This document shows positions 33,641 to 41,870 of a stretch of 64,000 nt of DNA, one piece after another. How positions within the stretch are numbered: position 1 is the stretch's first letter; every line of letters starts with the position of its first letter. Where the stretch lies: contig NZ_CP109598.1 in assembly GCF_036327775.1 (NCBI RefSeq), positions 1,674,001 through 1,738,000 of the forward strand, written 5' to 3'. Position numbers and translations under genes: made by a program. The DNA comes from Streptomyces sp. NBC_01498 (lineage in GTDB: Bacteria > Actinomycetota > Actinomycetes > Streptomycetales > Streptomycetaceae). The notes below the pieces were generated by a model. It saw only the letters and a list, made by a program, of their open reading frames with translations. It had not been told where the DNA came from and did not search any database.

Positions 33641-34666
33641 ATGACCGACCTTCATCCCTTCATCGCAGGGCTGCCCAAGGCCGAGCTGCACGTCCATCAC
33701 GTGGGCTCGGCCTCGCCCCGTATCGTGTCCGAGCTGGCGGCCAGGCACCCCGGCTCCCAGGTGCCGACCGACATCGGGGCGCTGGCCGACTACTTCGTGT
33801 TCACCGACTTCGCGCACTTCATCGACGTGTATCTCTCCGTGGTGGATCTGCTGCGAACGCCGGAGGACGTCCGGCTGCTGACCTTCGAGGTCGCCCGCGA
33901 CATGGCCAGGCAGAACGTCCGTTACGCCGAGCTGACGATCACCCCGTTCAGTTCCACCCGGCGCGGTATCCCCGAGGTCGCCTTCATGGAGGCCATCGAG
34001 GACGCGCGGAAGGCGGCGGAGGCGGAGTTCGGCGTCGTCCTGCGGTGGTGCTTCGACATTCCGGGCGAGGCCGGCCTGGAGGCCGCGGACGAGACCCTGC
34101 GGCTCGCCGTCGACCTCCGGCCCGAGGGCCTGGTGTCGTTCGGTCTCGGGGGGCCGGAGATCGGCGTGCCCCGGCCGCAGTTCAAGCCCCACTTCGACCG
34201 GGCGATCGCCGAGGGGCTGCACTCGGTGCCGCACGCGGGCGAGACGACGGGGCCCGGCACGGTGTGGGACGCGCTGAAGGATTTGCGCGCGGAGCGGATC
34301 GGTCACGGCATCAGCTCCGCCCAGGACGAGGAGCTGATGGCGTACCTCGCCGAGAACCGCATCCCCCTGGAGGTCTGCCCCACCTCCAACATCGCCACGC
34401 GCGCGGTCACCGACATCGAACTGCACCCGATCAGGACGCTGGTGTCCGCGGGTGTGCTCGTGACGGTCAACAGCGACGACCCGCCCATGTTCGGCACCGA
34501 CCTCAACAACGAGTACGCGGTCGCCGCGCGGCTCCTGGAGCTGGACGAGCGGGGGGTGGCGGAGCTCGCGAAGGGCGCCGTCGAGGCCTCGTTCCTCGAC
34601 CCGGCGGGCAAGAAGCGGCTGAACGCCGAGATCGACACGTACACGGCGCAGTGGCTCGCCAAGTGA
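33641..34666 (+). CDS. Aminodeoxyfutalosine deaminase (adenosine-deaminase family)
   Basis: A 341-residue amidohydrolase-fold deaminase. Metal and catalytic residues are visible: HVH (17-19) in AELHVHHVGS, HAGE near 198-201, the histidine in RIGHGI and NSDDPPMFGT near residue 275. It resembles adenosine deaminase, but the HVHHVGS sequence and genomic place match, from memory, S. avermitilis Sav2595, shown to deaminate 6-aminodeoxyfutalosine in the futalosine route to menaquinone. I therefore favour that substrate; other mqn genes are not in the window. It starts the pair with the GDPD gene, whose GTG overlaps its stop. Confidence 0.85.
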   Translation: MTDLHPFIAGLPKAELHVHHVGSASPRIVSELAARHPGSQVPTDIGALADYFVFTDFAHFIDVYLSVVDLLRTPEDVRLLTFEVARDMARQNVRYAELTITPFSSTRRGIPEVAFMEAIEDARKAAEAEFGVVLRWCFDIPGEAGLEAADETLRLAVDLRPEGLVSFGLGGPEIGVPRPQFKPHFDRAIAEGLHSVPHAGETTGPGTVWDALKDLRAERIGHGISSAQDEELMAYLAENRIPLEVCPTSNIATRAVTDIELHPIRTLVSAGVLVTVNSDDPPMFGTDLNNEYAVAARLLELDERGVAELAKGAVEASFLDPAGKKRLNAEIDTYTAQWLAK

Positions 34667-35493
34667 CGGCCGCAGGGGGCCCCGCTGGCGGCAAGGGCGG
34701 TACGGACAGCTTGGGCGGCGGTACGGGCATCAGCCCCGACGCCACGGGCGACGGGGGCGTGGAGGACGCGCGGCCCAGCAACGCCCTGCTGGCGGTCGTG
34801 GCCGTGGGACACCGGGGCGACCCGTACCGCGTCCGCGAGAACACACTTCCCTCGGTCCGCTCCGCCCTGGAACGGGGCGCGGACGCCGTCGAGATCGACG
34901 TACGCGTCACCCGCGACGGCGTACCGGTCCTGCTGCACGACGCCTCGCTGGAACGGCTGTGGGGGCACGACCTGGCCGTCTCCGCGCTCACCCATGCCGA
35001 GGTGGGCACGGTCACACGGGGCGGCGTACCGACACTCCAGGAAGTGCTCCTGGCACCGGGAACGGTGGGGAACGCCCGCCTCATGGTCGACCTGCCGGGG
35101 GCCACGGCGGCGACGGTGCGCCGGGTGGTCGAGACGGTGCGCGCCTGCGGCGCGGCGGAGCGGGTGTACTACTGCGCGGGCGCCGACGCGATGCTCGCCG
35201 TACGGGCCGCCGACCCGGACGCCGAGATCGCCATGACGTGGCAGTCGTTGTCCCCGCCGCGCCCCGTACTGGTGGAGGCGGTACGGCCCCGCTGGCTCAA
35301 CTACCGCTTCGGTCTGGTGAGCCGGGAACTGACGGAGCGGGTCCACCGTGACGGGATGCTGGTGTCCTCCTGGACGGCCGACACCCGGCGCAGCATGCGA
35401 CGCCTGGTCGCGGCGGGAGTCGACTCGATCACCAGCAACCGCATCGACACGCTCACGAAGGTCCTCGGCCGGGACCGGCCGACCGGGGCGTAG
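34663..35493 (+). CDS. Glycerophosphodiester phosphodiesterase-like protein
   Basis: A 276-residue GDPD-family TIM-barrel hydrolase, predicted to split glycerophosphodiesters to glycerol 3-phosphate and an alcohol. The catalytic HRGDPYRVRENT (HR...ENT), the metal pair EIDVRVT with VPVLLHD, and the late SSWTADT segment are all present. The GTG at 34663 overlaps the deaminase stop (GTGA). The first 40 residues are Gly-rich and weakly conserved, so a later start is possible. No signal peptide is seen, so a cytosolic location is likely. Link to the deaminase is positional only. Confidence 0.83.
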   Translation: MTAAGGPAGGKGGTDSLGGGTGISPDATGDGGVEDARPSNALLAVVAVGHRGDPYRVRENTLPSVRSALERGADAVEIDVRVTRDGVPVLLHDASLERLWGHDLAVSALTHAEVGTVTRGGVPTLQEVLLAPGTVGNARLMVDLPGATAATVRRVVETVRACGAAERVYYCAGADAMLAVRAADPDAEIAMTWQSLSPPRPVLVEAVRPRWLNYRFGLVSRELTERVHRDGMLVSSWTADTRRSMRRLVAAGVDSITSNRIDTLTKVLGRDRPTGA

Positions 35494-35666
35494 ACCGGTA
35501 GGCGGGCGGCCGACGGGGCGGGCGCAACCACCGGCGGTCAGGCAGCGGGGTGCCCCGTCGGGGCGTAACCGCAGCCGCCGGCGGCTGCGGGACGACGGAG
35601 CCCGTCGCGGCGGGACTGGGCTCCGAGGGACATACGGCCCCGCGCGGAGGCGACGGACGACGGATA

Positions 35667-35706
35667 GGGCGGAGGGCGGACCTGCGAACAGGCCCGCCCT
35701 CCGCCC
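35667..35706 (+). terminator. Strong terminator after the GDPD gene
   Basis: A perfect 13-bp stem (GGGCGGAGGGCGG with its complement) enclosing a second 4-bp stem CCTG-CGAA-CAGG. It lies between the GDPD stop and the tandem repeat array. Confidence 0.75.
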
Positions 35707-35715
35707 CGCGCGTGT

Positions 35716-36120
35716 GCCAACTCGGGCGACGTCTCCGCGAGTTGCCGATTGCCGAGCCAGGCACACCGCAGCAGGCACCTCAGCGGCCCAGGCACCTCGT
35801 ACCACGCGTACGTCGAACGCCAACCCGGGCGACGTCGCCGCCAGTTGGCGCCCACGCACACCGCGAGCACGCGCCCCACCAGCCCGGCCCCTCGCACCGC
35901 ACACGCATCGAGCGCCAACCCCGGGCCACAACCCGTGCGACGTCTCAGCCAGTTGGCGCCCACGGGCACTGCGGCAGGAGTCTCACCGGCCCAGGTGCCT
36001 CGCACCGCCCACGCGTCGGGCGCCAACCCGTGCGACGTCTCCGCGAGTTGAGGACCGAAGCACACCGCCAGCGGGCGCGCCTCAGCAGTCCGCCCCTCTC
36101 ACGCCGCTCACGCGTCGAGC
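35716..36120. repeat. Four-copy tandem array of a ~95-108 bp hairpin-forming repeat
   Basis: Copies begin at 35716, 35819, 35914 and 36022 (spacings 103, 95, 108). Each starts GCCAAC, carries GCGACGTCTCCGCC or a near variant, then CAGTTGG or GAGTTG, and ends near CACGCGTCGAGC. The head can fold: copy 1 pairs CAACTCG with CGAGTTG, copy 2 pairs GCCAAC with GTTGGC. The third copy has a 13-nt insertion. The last copy runs into the end of the downstream aldehyde dehydrogenase gene, whose final codons share the repeat tail. Open frames across the array on either strand reflect composition, not genes. Confidence 0.8.
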
Positions 36121-37556
36121 GACGTCATCACGTGCTTGATCCGGGTGTAGTCGTCGAAGCCGTACGCCGACAGGTCCTTGCCGTAGCCGGACTTCTTGAA
36201 GCCACCGTGCGGCATCTCGGCGATCAGCACGATGTGCGTGTTGATCCAGACACAGCCGAAGTCCAGGTTCTTGGACATCCGCATCGCGCGCCCGTGGTCC
36301 TTCGTCCACACCGACGAGGCGAGGGCGTACTCGACCCCGTTCGCGTACTCCAGCGCCTGCGCCTCGTCCGAGAACGACTGCACCGTGATGACGGGCCCGA
36401 ACACCTCGTTCTGGATGATCTCGTCGTCCTGCTTGAGCCCCGAGACGACGGTCGGCGCGTAGAAGTACCCCGTGTCCCCGACCCGGTGACCGCCCGCCTC
36501 GACCTTGGCGTGGGCCGGCAGCCGCTCGATGAAGCCCGAGACGTGCTTGAGCTGGTTGGCGTTGTTCAGCGGCCCGTACAGCACGTCCTCGTCGTCCGGA
36601 GCCCCCGTCTTGGTCTCGGCGGCGGCCTTGGCCAGCGCCGCCACGAACTCGTCGTGGACGTCCTCGTGCACCAGCACCCGGCACGCCGCCGTACAGTCCT
36701 GCCCGGCGTTGAAGAAGCCCGCCACCGAGATCTCCTCGACGGCCTTGGTGATCGCCTCGCTGTCGAGGTCCTCGAAGACGACGACGGGCGCCTTGCCGCC
36801 CAGCTCCAGATGCACGCGCTTGACGTCCCGGCCCGCGGACTCGGCGACCTGCATCCCGGCCCGTACGGAGCCGGTGATGGAGACCATCGCCGGAGTCGGG
36901 TGCTCGACCATGGCGCGCCCGCTGTCACGGTCGCCGCAGATGACGTTGAAGACGCCCTTGGGCGCGATGGCGCCGATGATCTCCGCGATCAGCAGCGTGG
37001 AGGCGGGGGTGGTGTCCGACGGCTTCAGTACGACGGTGTTGCCCGCCGCGAGCGCCGGGGCGAACTTCCACACCGCCATCATCATCGGGTAGTTCCACGG
37101 GGCGACCTGCGCGCAGACGCCCACCGGCTCACGGCGCACGATGGAGGTGAATCCCTCCATGTACTCGCCGGCCGAGCGCCCTTCGAGCATCCGCGCCGCC
37201 CCCGCGAAGAACCGGATCTGGTCCACCATCGGCGAGATCTCTTCGGTGCGGGTCAGTTCGAGCGGCTTGCCGGTGTTCTCCGACTCGGCCGCGACGAGGT
37301 CCTCGGCGCGCTCCTCGAAGGCGTCCGCGATCTTGAGCAGCACCCTCTGGCGCTTGGCCGGGGTGGTGTCGCGCCACGCGGGAAACGCCGCGGCGGCGGC
37401 CTCCATGGCGGCGTCGACGTCGGCCTGGCCGGACAGCGGGGACGTGGCGTACGCCTCCCCCGTGACCGGGTTGACCACCTCGATGGTCCGTCCGTCGGCC
37501 GCGTCCCGGAACTCCCCGTTGATGTAGTTACGCAGACGGCGCAGCTCGGTGGTCAC
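36108..37556 (-). CDS. Gamma-aminobutyraldehyde dehydrogenase (second copy)
   Basis: A 482-residue ALDH with the same predicted step as the first copy, aminobutanal to GABA. Motifs: QVAPWNYPMMMAVWK (150-164), SITGS (226-230), E251 in LELGGKAP and C288 in NAGQDCTAACR; the C-terminus EMPHGGFKKSGYGKDLSAYG is PatD-like. The GTG at 37556 is 7 nt after GGAGG; the GTG at 37562 would abut that site. It is divergent from the Lrp-type regulator (175-nt gap), which probably controls it. The stop codon lies in the tail of the repeat array. It differs clearly from the 30385 copy, so it is an old paralogue. Confidence 0.9.
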   Translation of the reverse strand: MTTELRRLRNYINGEFRDAADGRTIEVVNPVTGEAYATSPLSGQADVDAAMEAAAAAFPAWRDTTPAKRQRVLLKIADAFEERAEDLVAAESENTGKPLELTRTEEISPMVDQIRFFAGAARMLEGRSAGEYMEGFTSIVRREPVGVCAQVAPWNYPMMMAVWKFAPALAAGNTVVLKPSDTTPASTLLIAEIIGAIAPKGVFNVICGDRDSGRAMVEHPTPAMVSITGSVRAGMQVAESAGRDVKRVHLELGGKAPVVVFEDLDSEAITKAVEEISVAGFFNAGQDCTAACRVLVHEDVHDEFVAALAKAAAETKTGAPDDEDVLYGPLNNANQLKHVSGFIERLPAHAKVEAGGHRVGDTGYFYAPTVVSGLKQDDEIIQNEVFGPVITVQSFSDEAQALEYANGVEYALASSVWTKDHGRAMRMSKNLDFGCVWINTHIVLIAEMPHGGFKKSGYGKDLSAYGFDDYTRIKHVMTSLDA

Positions 37557-37731
37557 TGCCACCCCTCCTTACAGAAGTCATGCCGGATGTCCGATGGGTG
37601 AGACACCCCACCTTAAGCGCTCGGCCGACGCATTCGACAGGCCCAACACCTCTCAACTTCGGATTCAGTCATATCGAGACCTCCGAACAACGAATATCAT
37701 CGCTTCAGGGTTGCGAGACGGACGAGTCGCG

Positions 37732-38244
37732 GTGCACAGTGAGCCGGTGGCCAGTCGTAGCGCAGACCCCAGGAACGGGCACGGAAGCGGATCGTCGTCG
37801 GCGATCGACTCCGTGTCCCTGGCGATCATCGAACAGCTCCAGGAGGACGGACGGCGCCCTTACGCCGCGATCGGCAAGGCCGTGGGCCTTTCGGAGGCGG
37901 CCGTACGCCAGCGCGTCCAGAAACTGCTTGACCAGGGCGTCATGCAGATCGTGGCCGTGACCGACCCGCTGACCGTCGGTTTCCGGCGCCAGGCGATGGT
38001 CGGCGTCAAGGTCGAGGGCGACCTCGACACGGTGGCGGACGCGCTGACGGAACTGGACGAGTGCGAGTACGTGGTGATGACCGCGGGCTCCTTCGACCTG
38101 ATCGTGGAGATCGTCTGCGAGGACGACGACCACCTGCTGGACGTCATCAACAAACGGATCCGCGCGCTCCCCGGCGTGCGCTCCACCGAGAGCTTCGTCT
38201 ACCTCAAGCTGAAGAAGCAGACCTACATGTGGGGAACCCGATAG
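37732..38244 (+). CDS. Lrp/AsnC-family transcriptional regulator
   Basis: A 170-residue regulator with an N-terminal winged-helix domain (about 24-75, LAIIEQLQEDGRRPYAAIGK followed by recognition helix LSEAAVRQRVQKLLD) and a C-terminal RAM/effector domain (about 85-160, YVVMTAGSFDLIVEIVCEDD). Family members respond to small amino-type ligands. The GTG at 37732 (VHSEPVASRSADPRN) is chosen because it matches my memory of the S. coelicolor orthologue; the longer frame upstream is not conserved. It lies between and overlaps putrescine genes, so a role in polyamine response is likely but inferred. Confidence 0.9.
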   Translation: MHSEPVASRSADPRNGHGSGSSSAIDSVSLAIIEQLQEDGRRPYAAIGKAVGLSEAAVRQRVQKLLDQGVMQIVAVTDPLTVGFRRQAMVGVKVEGDLDTVADALTELDECEYVVMTAGSFDLIVEIVCEDDDHLLDVINKRIRALPGVRSTESFVYLKLKKQTYMWGTR

Positions 38245-39608
38245 CCGTGAGCAAGGACCTCTCCAAAACCGCTTACGACCACCTGTGGATGCATTTCACC
38301 CGCATGTCGTCGTACGAGAACGCACCCGTGCCCACCATCGTGCGTGGTGAGGGCACCTACATCTACGACGCCCAGGGTAAGCGTTACCTGGACGGCCTGT
38401 CCGGCCTGTTCGTGGTCAACGCGGGCCACGGGCGGCACGAGTTGGCGGAGACCGCCTACAAGCAGGCCCAGGAACTCGCCTTCTTCCCCGTGTGGTCCTA
38501 CGCCCACCCGAAGGCGATCGAACTGGCCGAGCGGCTGGCCCACCATGCGCCCGGCGACCTCAACAAGGTCTTCTTCACCACCGGCGGCGGTGAGGCGGTC
38601 GAGACCGCCTGGAAGCTCGCCAAACAGTACTTCAAGCTGACCGGCAAGCCCACCAAGTACAAGGTCATCTCGCGCGCCGTCGCCTACCACGGCACGCCGC
38701 AGGGGGCACTGTCCATCACCGGCCTGCCGGCCCTCAAGGCCCCGTTCGAGCCACTGGTCCCGGGTGCGCGCAAGGTGCCCAACACGAACATCTACCGCGC
38801 CCCGATCCACGGCGACGACCCGGAGGCGTACGGCCGCTGGGCCGCCGACCAGATCGAGCAGCAGATCCTCTTCGAGGGCCCGGACACGGTCGCCGCCGTC
38901 TTCCTGGAGCCCGTGCAGAACGCCGGCGGCTGTTTCCCGCCCCCGCCGGGGTACTTCCGGCGGGTCCGCGAGATCTGCGACCAGTACGACGTGCTGCTCG
39001 TCTCCGACGAGGTCATCTGTGCCTTCGGCCGGCTCGGCACGATGTTCGCGTGCGACAAGTTCGACTACGTACCGGACATGATCACCTGCGCCAAGGGCAT
39101 GACGTCGGGCTACTCACCGATCGGCGCCTGCGTCATCTCCGACCGCCTCGCCGCGCCCTTCTACGAAGGTGACAACACCTTCCTGCACGGTTACACCTTC
39201 GGCGGCCACCCGGTCTCCGCAGCCGTCGCGCTCGCCAACCTCGACATCTTCGAGCGCGAGGGCCTCAACCAGCACGTGCTCGACAACGAGGGCGCGTTCT
39301 TCTCGACGCTGCGCAAGCTCCACGACCTGCCGATAGTCGGCGACGTACGGGGCAACGGCTTCTTCTACGGCATCGAACTGGTCAAGGACAAGGCGACCAA
39401 GGAGACGTTCACGGACGAGGAGACGGAGCGCGTCCTGTACGGCTTCCTCTCCAAGGCCCTGTACGACAGCGGGCTCTACTGCCGCGCCGACGACCGCGGC
39501 GACCCCGTCGTACAGCTGGCGCCGCCGCTGATCTCCGATCAGTCGACGTTCGACGAGATCGAGCAGATTCTGCGCACCGTCCTCACGGAGGCGTGGACGA
39601 AGCTCTGA
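38229..39608 (+). CDS. Putrescine/polyamine-type class III aminotransferase
   Basis: A PLP enzyme of 459 residues, similar to SpuC/omega-amine:pyruvate transaminases, predicted to convert putrescine to aminobutanal. Motifs: GLSGLFVVNAGHGRHEL near the start, FFTTGGGEAVETAWKLAKQY (PLP loop), VSDEVICAFGRLG with the PLP aspartate, and the Schiff-base lysine in TCAKGMTSGY. The GTG at 38229 (VGNPIAVSK) overlaps the regulator gene by 16 nt and matches the form I remember from relatives; GTG 38247, 11 nt after GGGGAA, is an alternative. It forms an operon with the Lrp-type regulator. Confidence 0.88.
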   Translation: MGNPIAVSKDLSKTAYDHLWMHFTRMSSYENAPVPTIVRGEGTYIYDAQGKRYLDGLSGLFVVNAGHGRHELAETAYKQAQELAFFPVWSYAHPKAIELAERLAHHAPGDLNKVFFTTGGGEAVETAWKLAKQYFKLTGKPTKYKVISRAVAYHGTPQGALSITGLPALKAPFEPLVPGARKVPNTNIYRAPIHGDDPEAYGRWAADQIEQQILFEGPDTVAAVFLEPVQNAGGCFPPPPGYFRRVREICDQYDVLLVSDEVICAFGRLGTMFACDKFDYVPDMITCAKGMTSGYSPIGACVISDRLAAPFYEGDNTFLHGYTFGGHPVSAAVALANLDIFEREGLNQHVLDNEGAFFSTLRKLHDLPIVGDVRGNGFFYGIELVKDKATKETFTDEETERVLYGFLSKALYDSGLYCRADDRGDPVVQLAPPLISDQSTFDEIEQILRTVLTEAWTKL

Positions 39609-39926
39609 TCGCCGCGGCGTACGGGGCGGGGCGTCCAAGGCGGGGCCCACGAGGCGAGGCGGCGTTCCGTGGGACGCCGACGAGCCCGTGGTGACGGCGC
39701 TGCGTACGGGGCGCCCCGCTCCGCGTCGTTGCCCCGCGCTCTTCCGCCGCCTGACGGCCCGGGTGCCCCCGTTCGAGTGCAAAGGGCGGCGCCCGGGCCG
39801 CGTGCCGTGTACTCACCTCGTTGTCGATCCTTACGGTGCAGTACCGATCGGCTTCGCCTCGTTCTGCCCGAACGGGGCGCGGTACGTCAGCTCGTCACCG
39901 AGCCCGACCGAACCGAGGTGTACGCC
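39609..39926. other. Intergenic, aminotransferase to ABC ATPase
   Basis: 318 nt with no convincing gene. The right part (39800-39870) is the least GC-rich stretch and probably carries the promoter of the ABC ATPase gene. No clear terminator hairpin was found for the aminotransferase. Confidence 0.4.
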
Positions 39927-40655
39927 ATGGTTGCCCCGCCGGACGACGACGTGCTCTGGGCGCGTTCACTGCACCATTCGCACAGCGGCTCACCCGCGCT
40001 CAGCGGCGTCTCGCTCGGTGTGCGCGAGGGCGAGATCCTCGCCGTCAGCGGCGCGCGCGGCAGCGGAAAGACGACTCTGCTGCGCTGTCTCTCGGGTCAG
40101 ATCGTCCCGGAGGACGGCGAGGTCTGGTTCAACAGCACCGCCGTCCACACCATGCCTCCCGTGCTGCGCGAACGGCTCCGGCGCGACCGTTTCGGCTGGA
40201 TCGACTCCGACCCGGTCCTGGTCCCGGAGCTCAACGCGTGGGAGAACGCCGCGCTGCCGCTGCTGCTCCGCGGCTCCTCACGCCGCGCGGCGAAGGCCGC
40301 GGCCCTCGAGTGGCTGGAGCGGCTCGACATCAGCGCGTGCGCCCGGAGACGTCCGCACGCCCTGCTCCAGTCGCAGCGCCAGCGCGTCGCCGTGGCCCGC
40401 GCCCTCGTCGGCGCGCCGGCCGTACTGTTCGCCGACGAACCCACGGCCCCGCTGTACGCCGCCGAGCGCGCGCAGGTCCTGCGCACCCTGACGACGGCGG
40501 CGCGCTCGCACCGCATCACCGTCGTGATCGCCACCCTGGACGACGAGGTCACGTCGCTCGCCGACCGCACCGTCGTCCTGGCCGACGGCCGCCGTGTGGG
40601 CGCCCCGGGGCCGGCCGAGGCGGAAGGCCAGGCAGCGTGCTCGCTCTCCGTCTAG
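39927..40655 (+). CDS. ABC transporter ATP-binding protein with degenerate signature motif
   Basis: A 242-residue ABC ATPase resembling the LolD/MacB-type exporters. Walker A GARGSGKT (42-49) and Walker B AVLFADEPT are intact, but the expected LSGGQ signature reads LLQSQRQRVAVARAL (about 145), losing both glycines, and the D-loop region is PLYAAE. The Q-loop/x-loop region (RFGWIDSDPVLVPELNAWEN) is also unusual. The ATG at 39927 follows GAGG. The 3' end overlaps the next gene by 19 nt, so the two probably form one complex. Substrate unknown; altered catalysis is possible. Confidence 0.82.
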   Translation: MVAPPDDDVLWARSLHHSHSGSPALSGVSLGVREGEILAVSGARGSGKTTLLRCLSGQIVPEDGEVWFNSTAVHTMPPVLRERLRRDRFGWIDSDPVLVPELNAWENAALPLLLRGSSRRAAKAAALEWLERLDISACARRRPHALLQSQRQRVAVARALVGAPAVLFADEPTAPLYAAERAQVLRTLTTAARSHRITVVIATLDDEVTSLADRTVVLADGRRVGAPGPAEAEGQAACSLSV

Positions 40656-41791
40656 CCCGTGGCGGCCGCCCCCTCGTCCTGCTGCGCAGACTGCTCGTGG
40701 CCGCGGCGTCGGCGGGGGTCGGCTTCCTGCTGCTGTGCACGCTCGGGTGGGCCGTGGACCATCCCGCCGGTTCGTCGCTGCGCCTGCTGTGGTGTCTGCT
40801 CCCGCTCGGCGCCACGGTGCAGTTCGCCGTCGCGGTGGCCCGTCTGGATCCGAGTACCCGGCCGCGCTCCGGCCTCTCGGCGGTGGGCCTCGGCCGGGCG
40901 CAGCTCACCGCGCTGACCGCGGCGTCCACCGCCTTGTCCTGCACGCTCGGCAGTGTGGTGGCGCTGCTGTTCTTCCTCCATCTGCGGGGCGACCTCACGG
41001 GGCTGCCGTTCGACGGCGCCGCGTCGGACCTCCTCGGTGCCGGGCGGCCACTGCCGCTGGCCGCCGTCCTCACGTTGCTCACCGTCGTCCCGGTCCTCGC
41101 CGCGGTCGCCACGGGAGTCGCCCTGCGTCCGCGCGGGACGGGGCCGGCCGACGAGTCCGACGAGCACGCGACGACGCCCAAGCCCGCCCCGTCGGGGCTG
41201 CCTTGGGGTGTGGCTCTGACCGCGGCCGGGCTCGCCGTCGAGACGTACGCGAGCCGGGGCGGGTCGGGAGCCCCGCTGCCGCTGCCGGGACGTTTCGACG
41301 GGAGCCCGGCCGGTGTGCTGCTCGGCTGGTCGCTGACGGCGCTCGGCCTGGCCCTGGCGGGTCCCGGTATCGCGCACCTCTGCGGCCGGCTCCTCCAGTC
41401 GCTCCGTCCGGGCGCGACGAGACTGCTCGCGGGGCGTGTCCTGATGGACGAGGCGGTACGCATCGGCCGCCCGCTGGGCGTCGTCTGCGCCGTCGTGTCC
41501 GGCGGGTTCGCGGCCGCGACGCTGTACGGCCCCGGTGATCCGCGTCCGTTCGGTCCGCTCACGGGCCTCGGTGCCACGCTCGTCGTGGGGTGCACCGTGG
41601 CGACGTTGGCGACAGCGCTCCTTGAGGCCAGGCACGCCCGCACCGGGACGACGGCGGCGCTGGTCCGGGTGGGCGCCCCGGCGGGGCTCCTGCGCACCGC
41701 GTCGGCGCTGCGGGCAGGCGCGCTGCTCGCCGTGTTCGGTCCGCTGACGTGGCTGGTCGCGGCACTGGCCGCGGTGCCGCTCACCGGCTGA
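40637..41791 (+). CDS. Integral membrane protein, partner of the ABC ATPase
   Basis: A 384-residue polytopic membrane protein with roughly eight to ten hydrophobic segments, some grouped around a soluble loop (about 165-190, ADESDEHATTPKPAPS). It has no recognised permease signature. The GTG at 40637 lies inside the upstream ATPase gene, so translation is coupled and the pair likely forms an ABC-type complex. Conserved as a pair in Streptomyces by my recollection; the substrate is unknown. Confidence 0.72.
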   Translation: MLALRLARGGRPLVLLRRLLVAAASAGVGFLLLCTLGWAVDHPAGSSLRLLWCLLPLGATVQFAVAVARLDPSTRPRSGLSAVGLGRAQLTALTAASTALSCTLGSVVALLFFLHLRGDLTGLPFDGAASDLLGAGRPLPLAAVLTLLTVVPVLAAVATGVALRPRGTGPADESDEHATTPKPAPSGLPWGVALTAAGLAVETYASRGGSGAPLPLPGRFDGSPAGVLLGWSLTALGLALAGPGIAHLCGRLLQSLRPGATRLLAGRVLMDEAVRIGRPLGVVCAVVSGGFAAATLYGPGDPRPFGPLTGLGATLVVGCTVATLATALLEARHARTGTTAALVRVGAPAGLLRTASALRAGALLAVFGPLTWLVAALAAVPLTG

Positions 41792-41870
41792 ACAACGTCT
41801 CGGCACTCCGCGCCGGCCTGCACGCTCGAACTGCGGTTCTGCGTCCGTACGAGGGGCCTATCGTGTCCGC

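Noticed and set aside
33641..34666. Simple adenosine deaminase annotation
   Set aside because: The HVHHVGS motif and remembered synteny with Sav2595 fit aminodeoxyfutalosine deaminase better, although the adenosine activity is not excluded by sequence alone.
35538..36065. Minus-strand 175-codon frame (and 34303-35931) over the repeat array
   Set aside because: The peptide repeats (GANWRRRR-like) only reflect the DNA repeat. No ribosome binding site, no conserved domain, and alternative frames are equally open.
35716..36120. CRISPR array
   Set aside because: The repeats are about 100 bp and contiguous, with no 25-40 bp repeats alternating with unique spacers, and no cas genes are in the window.
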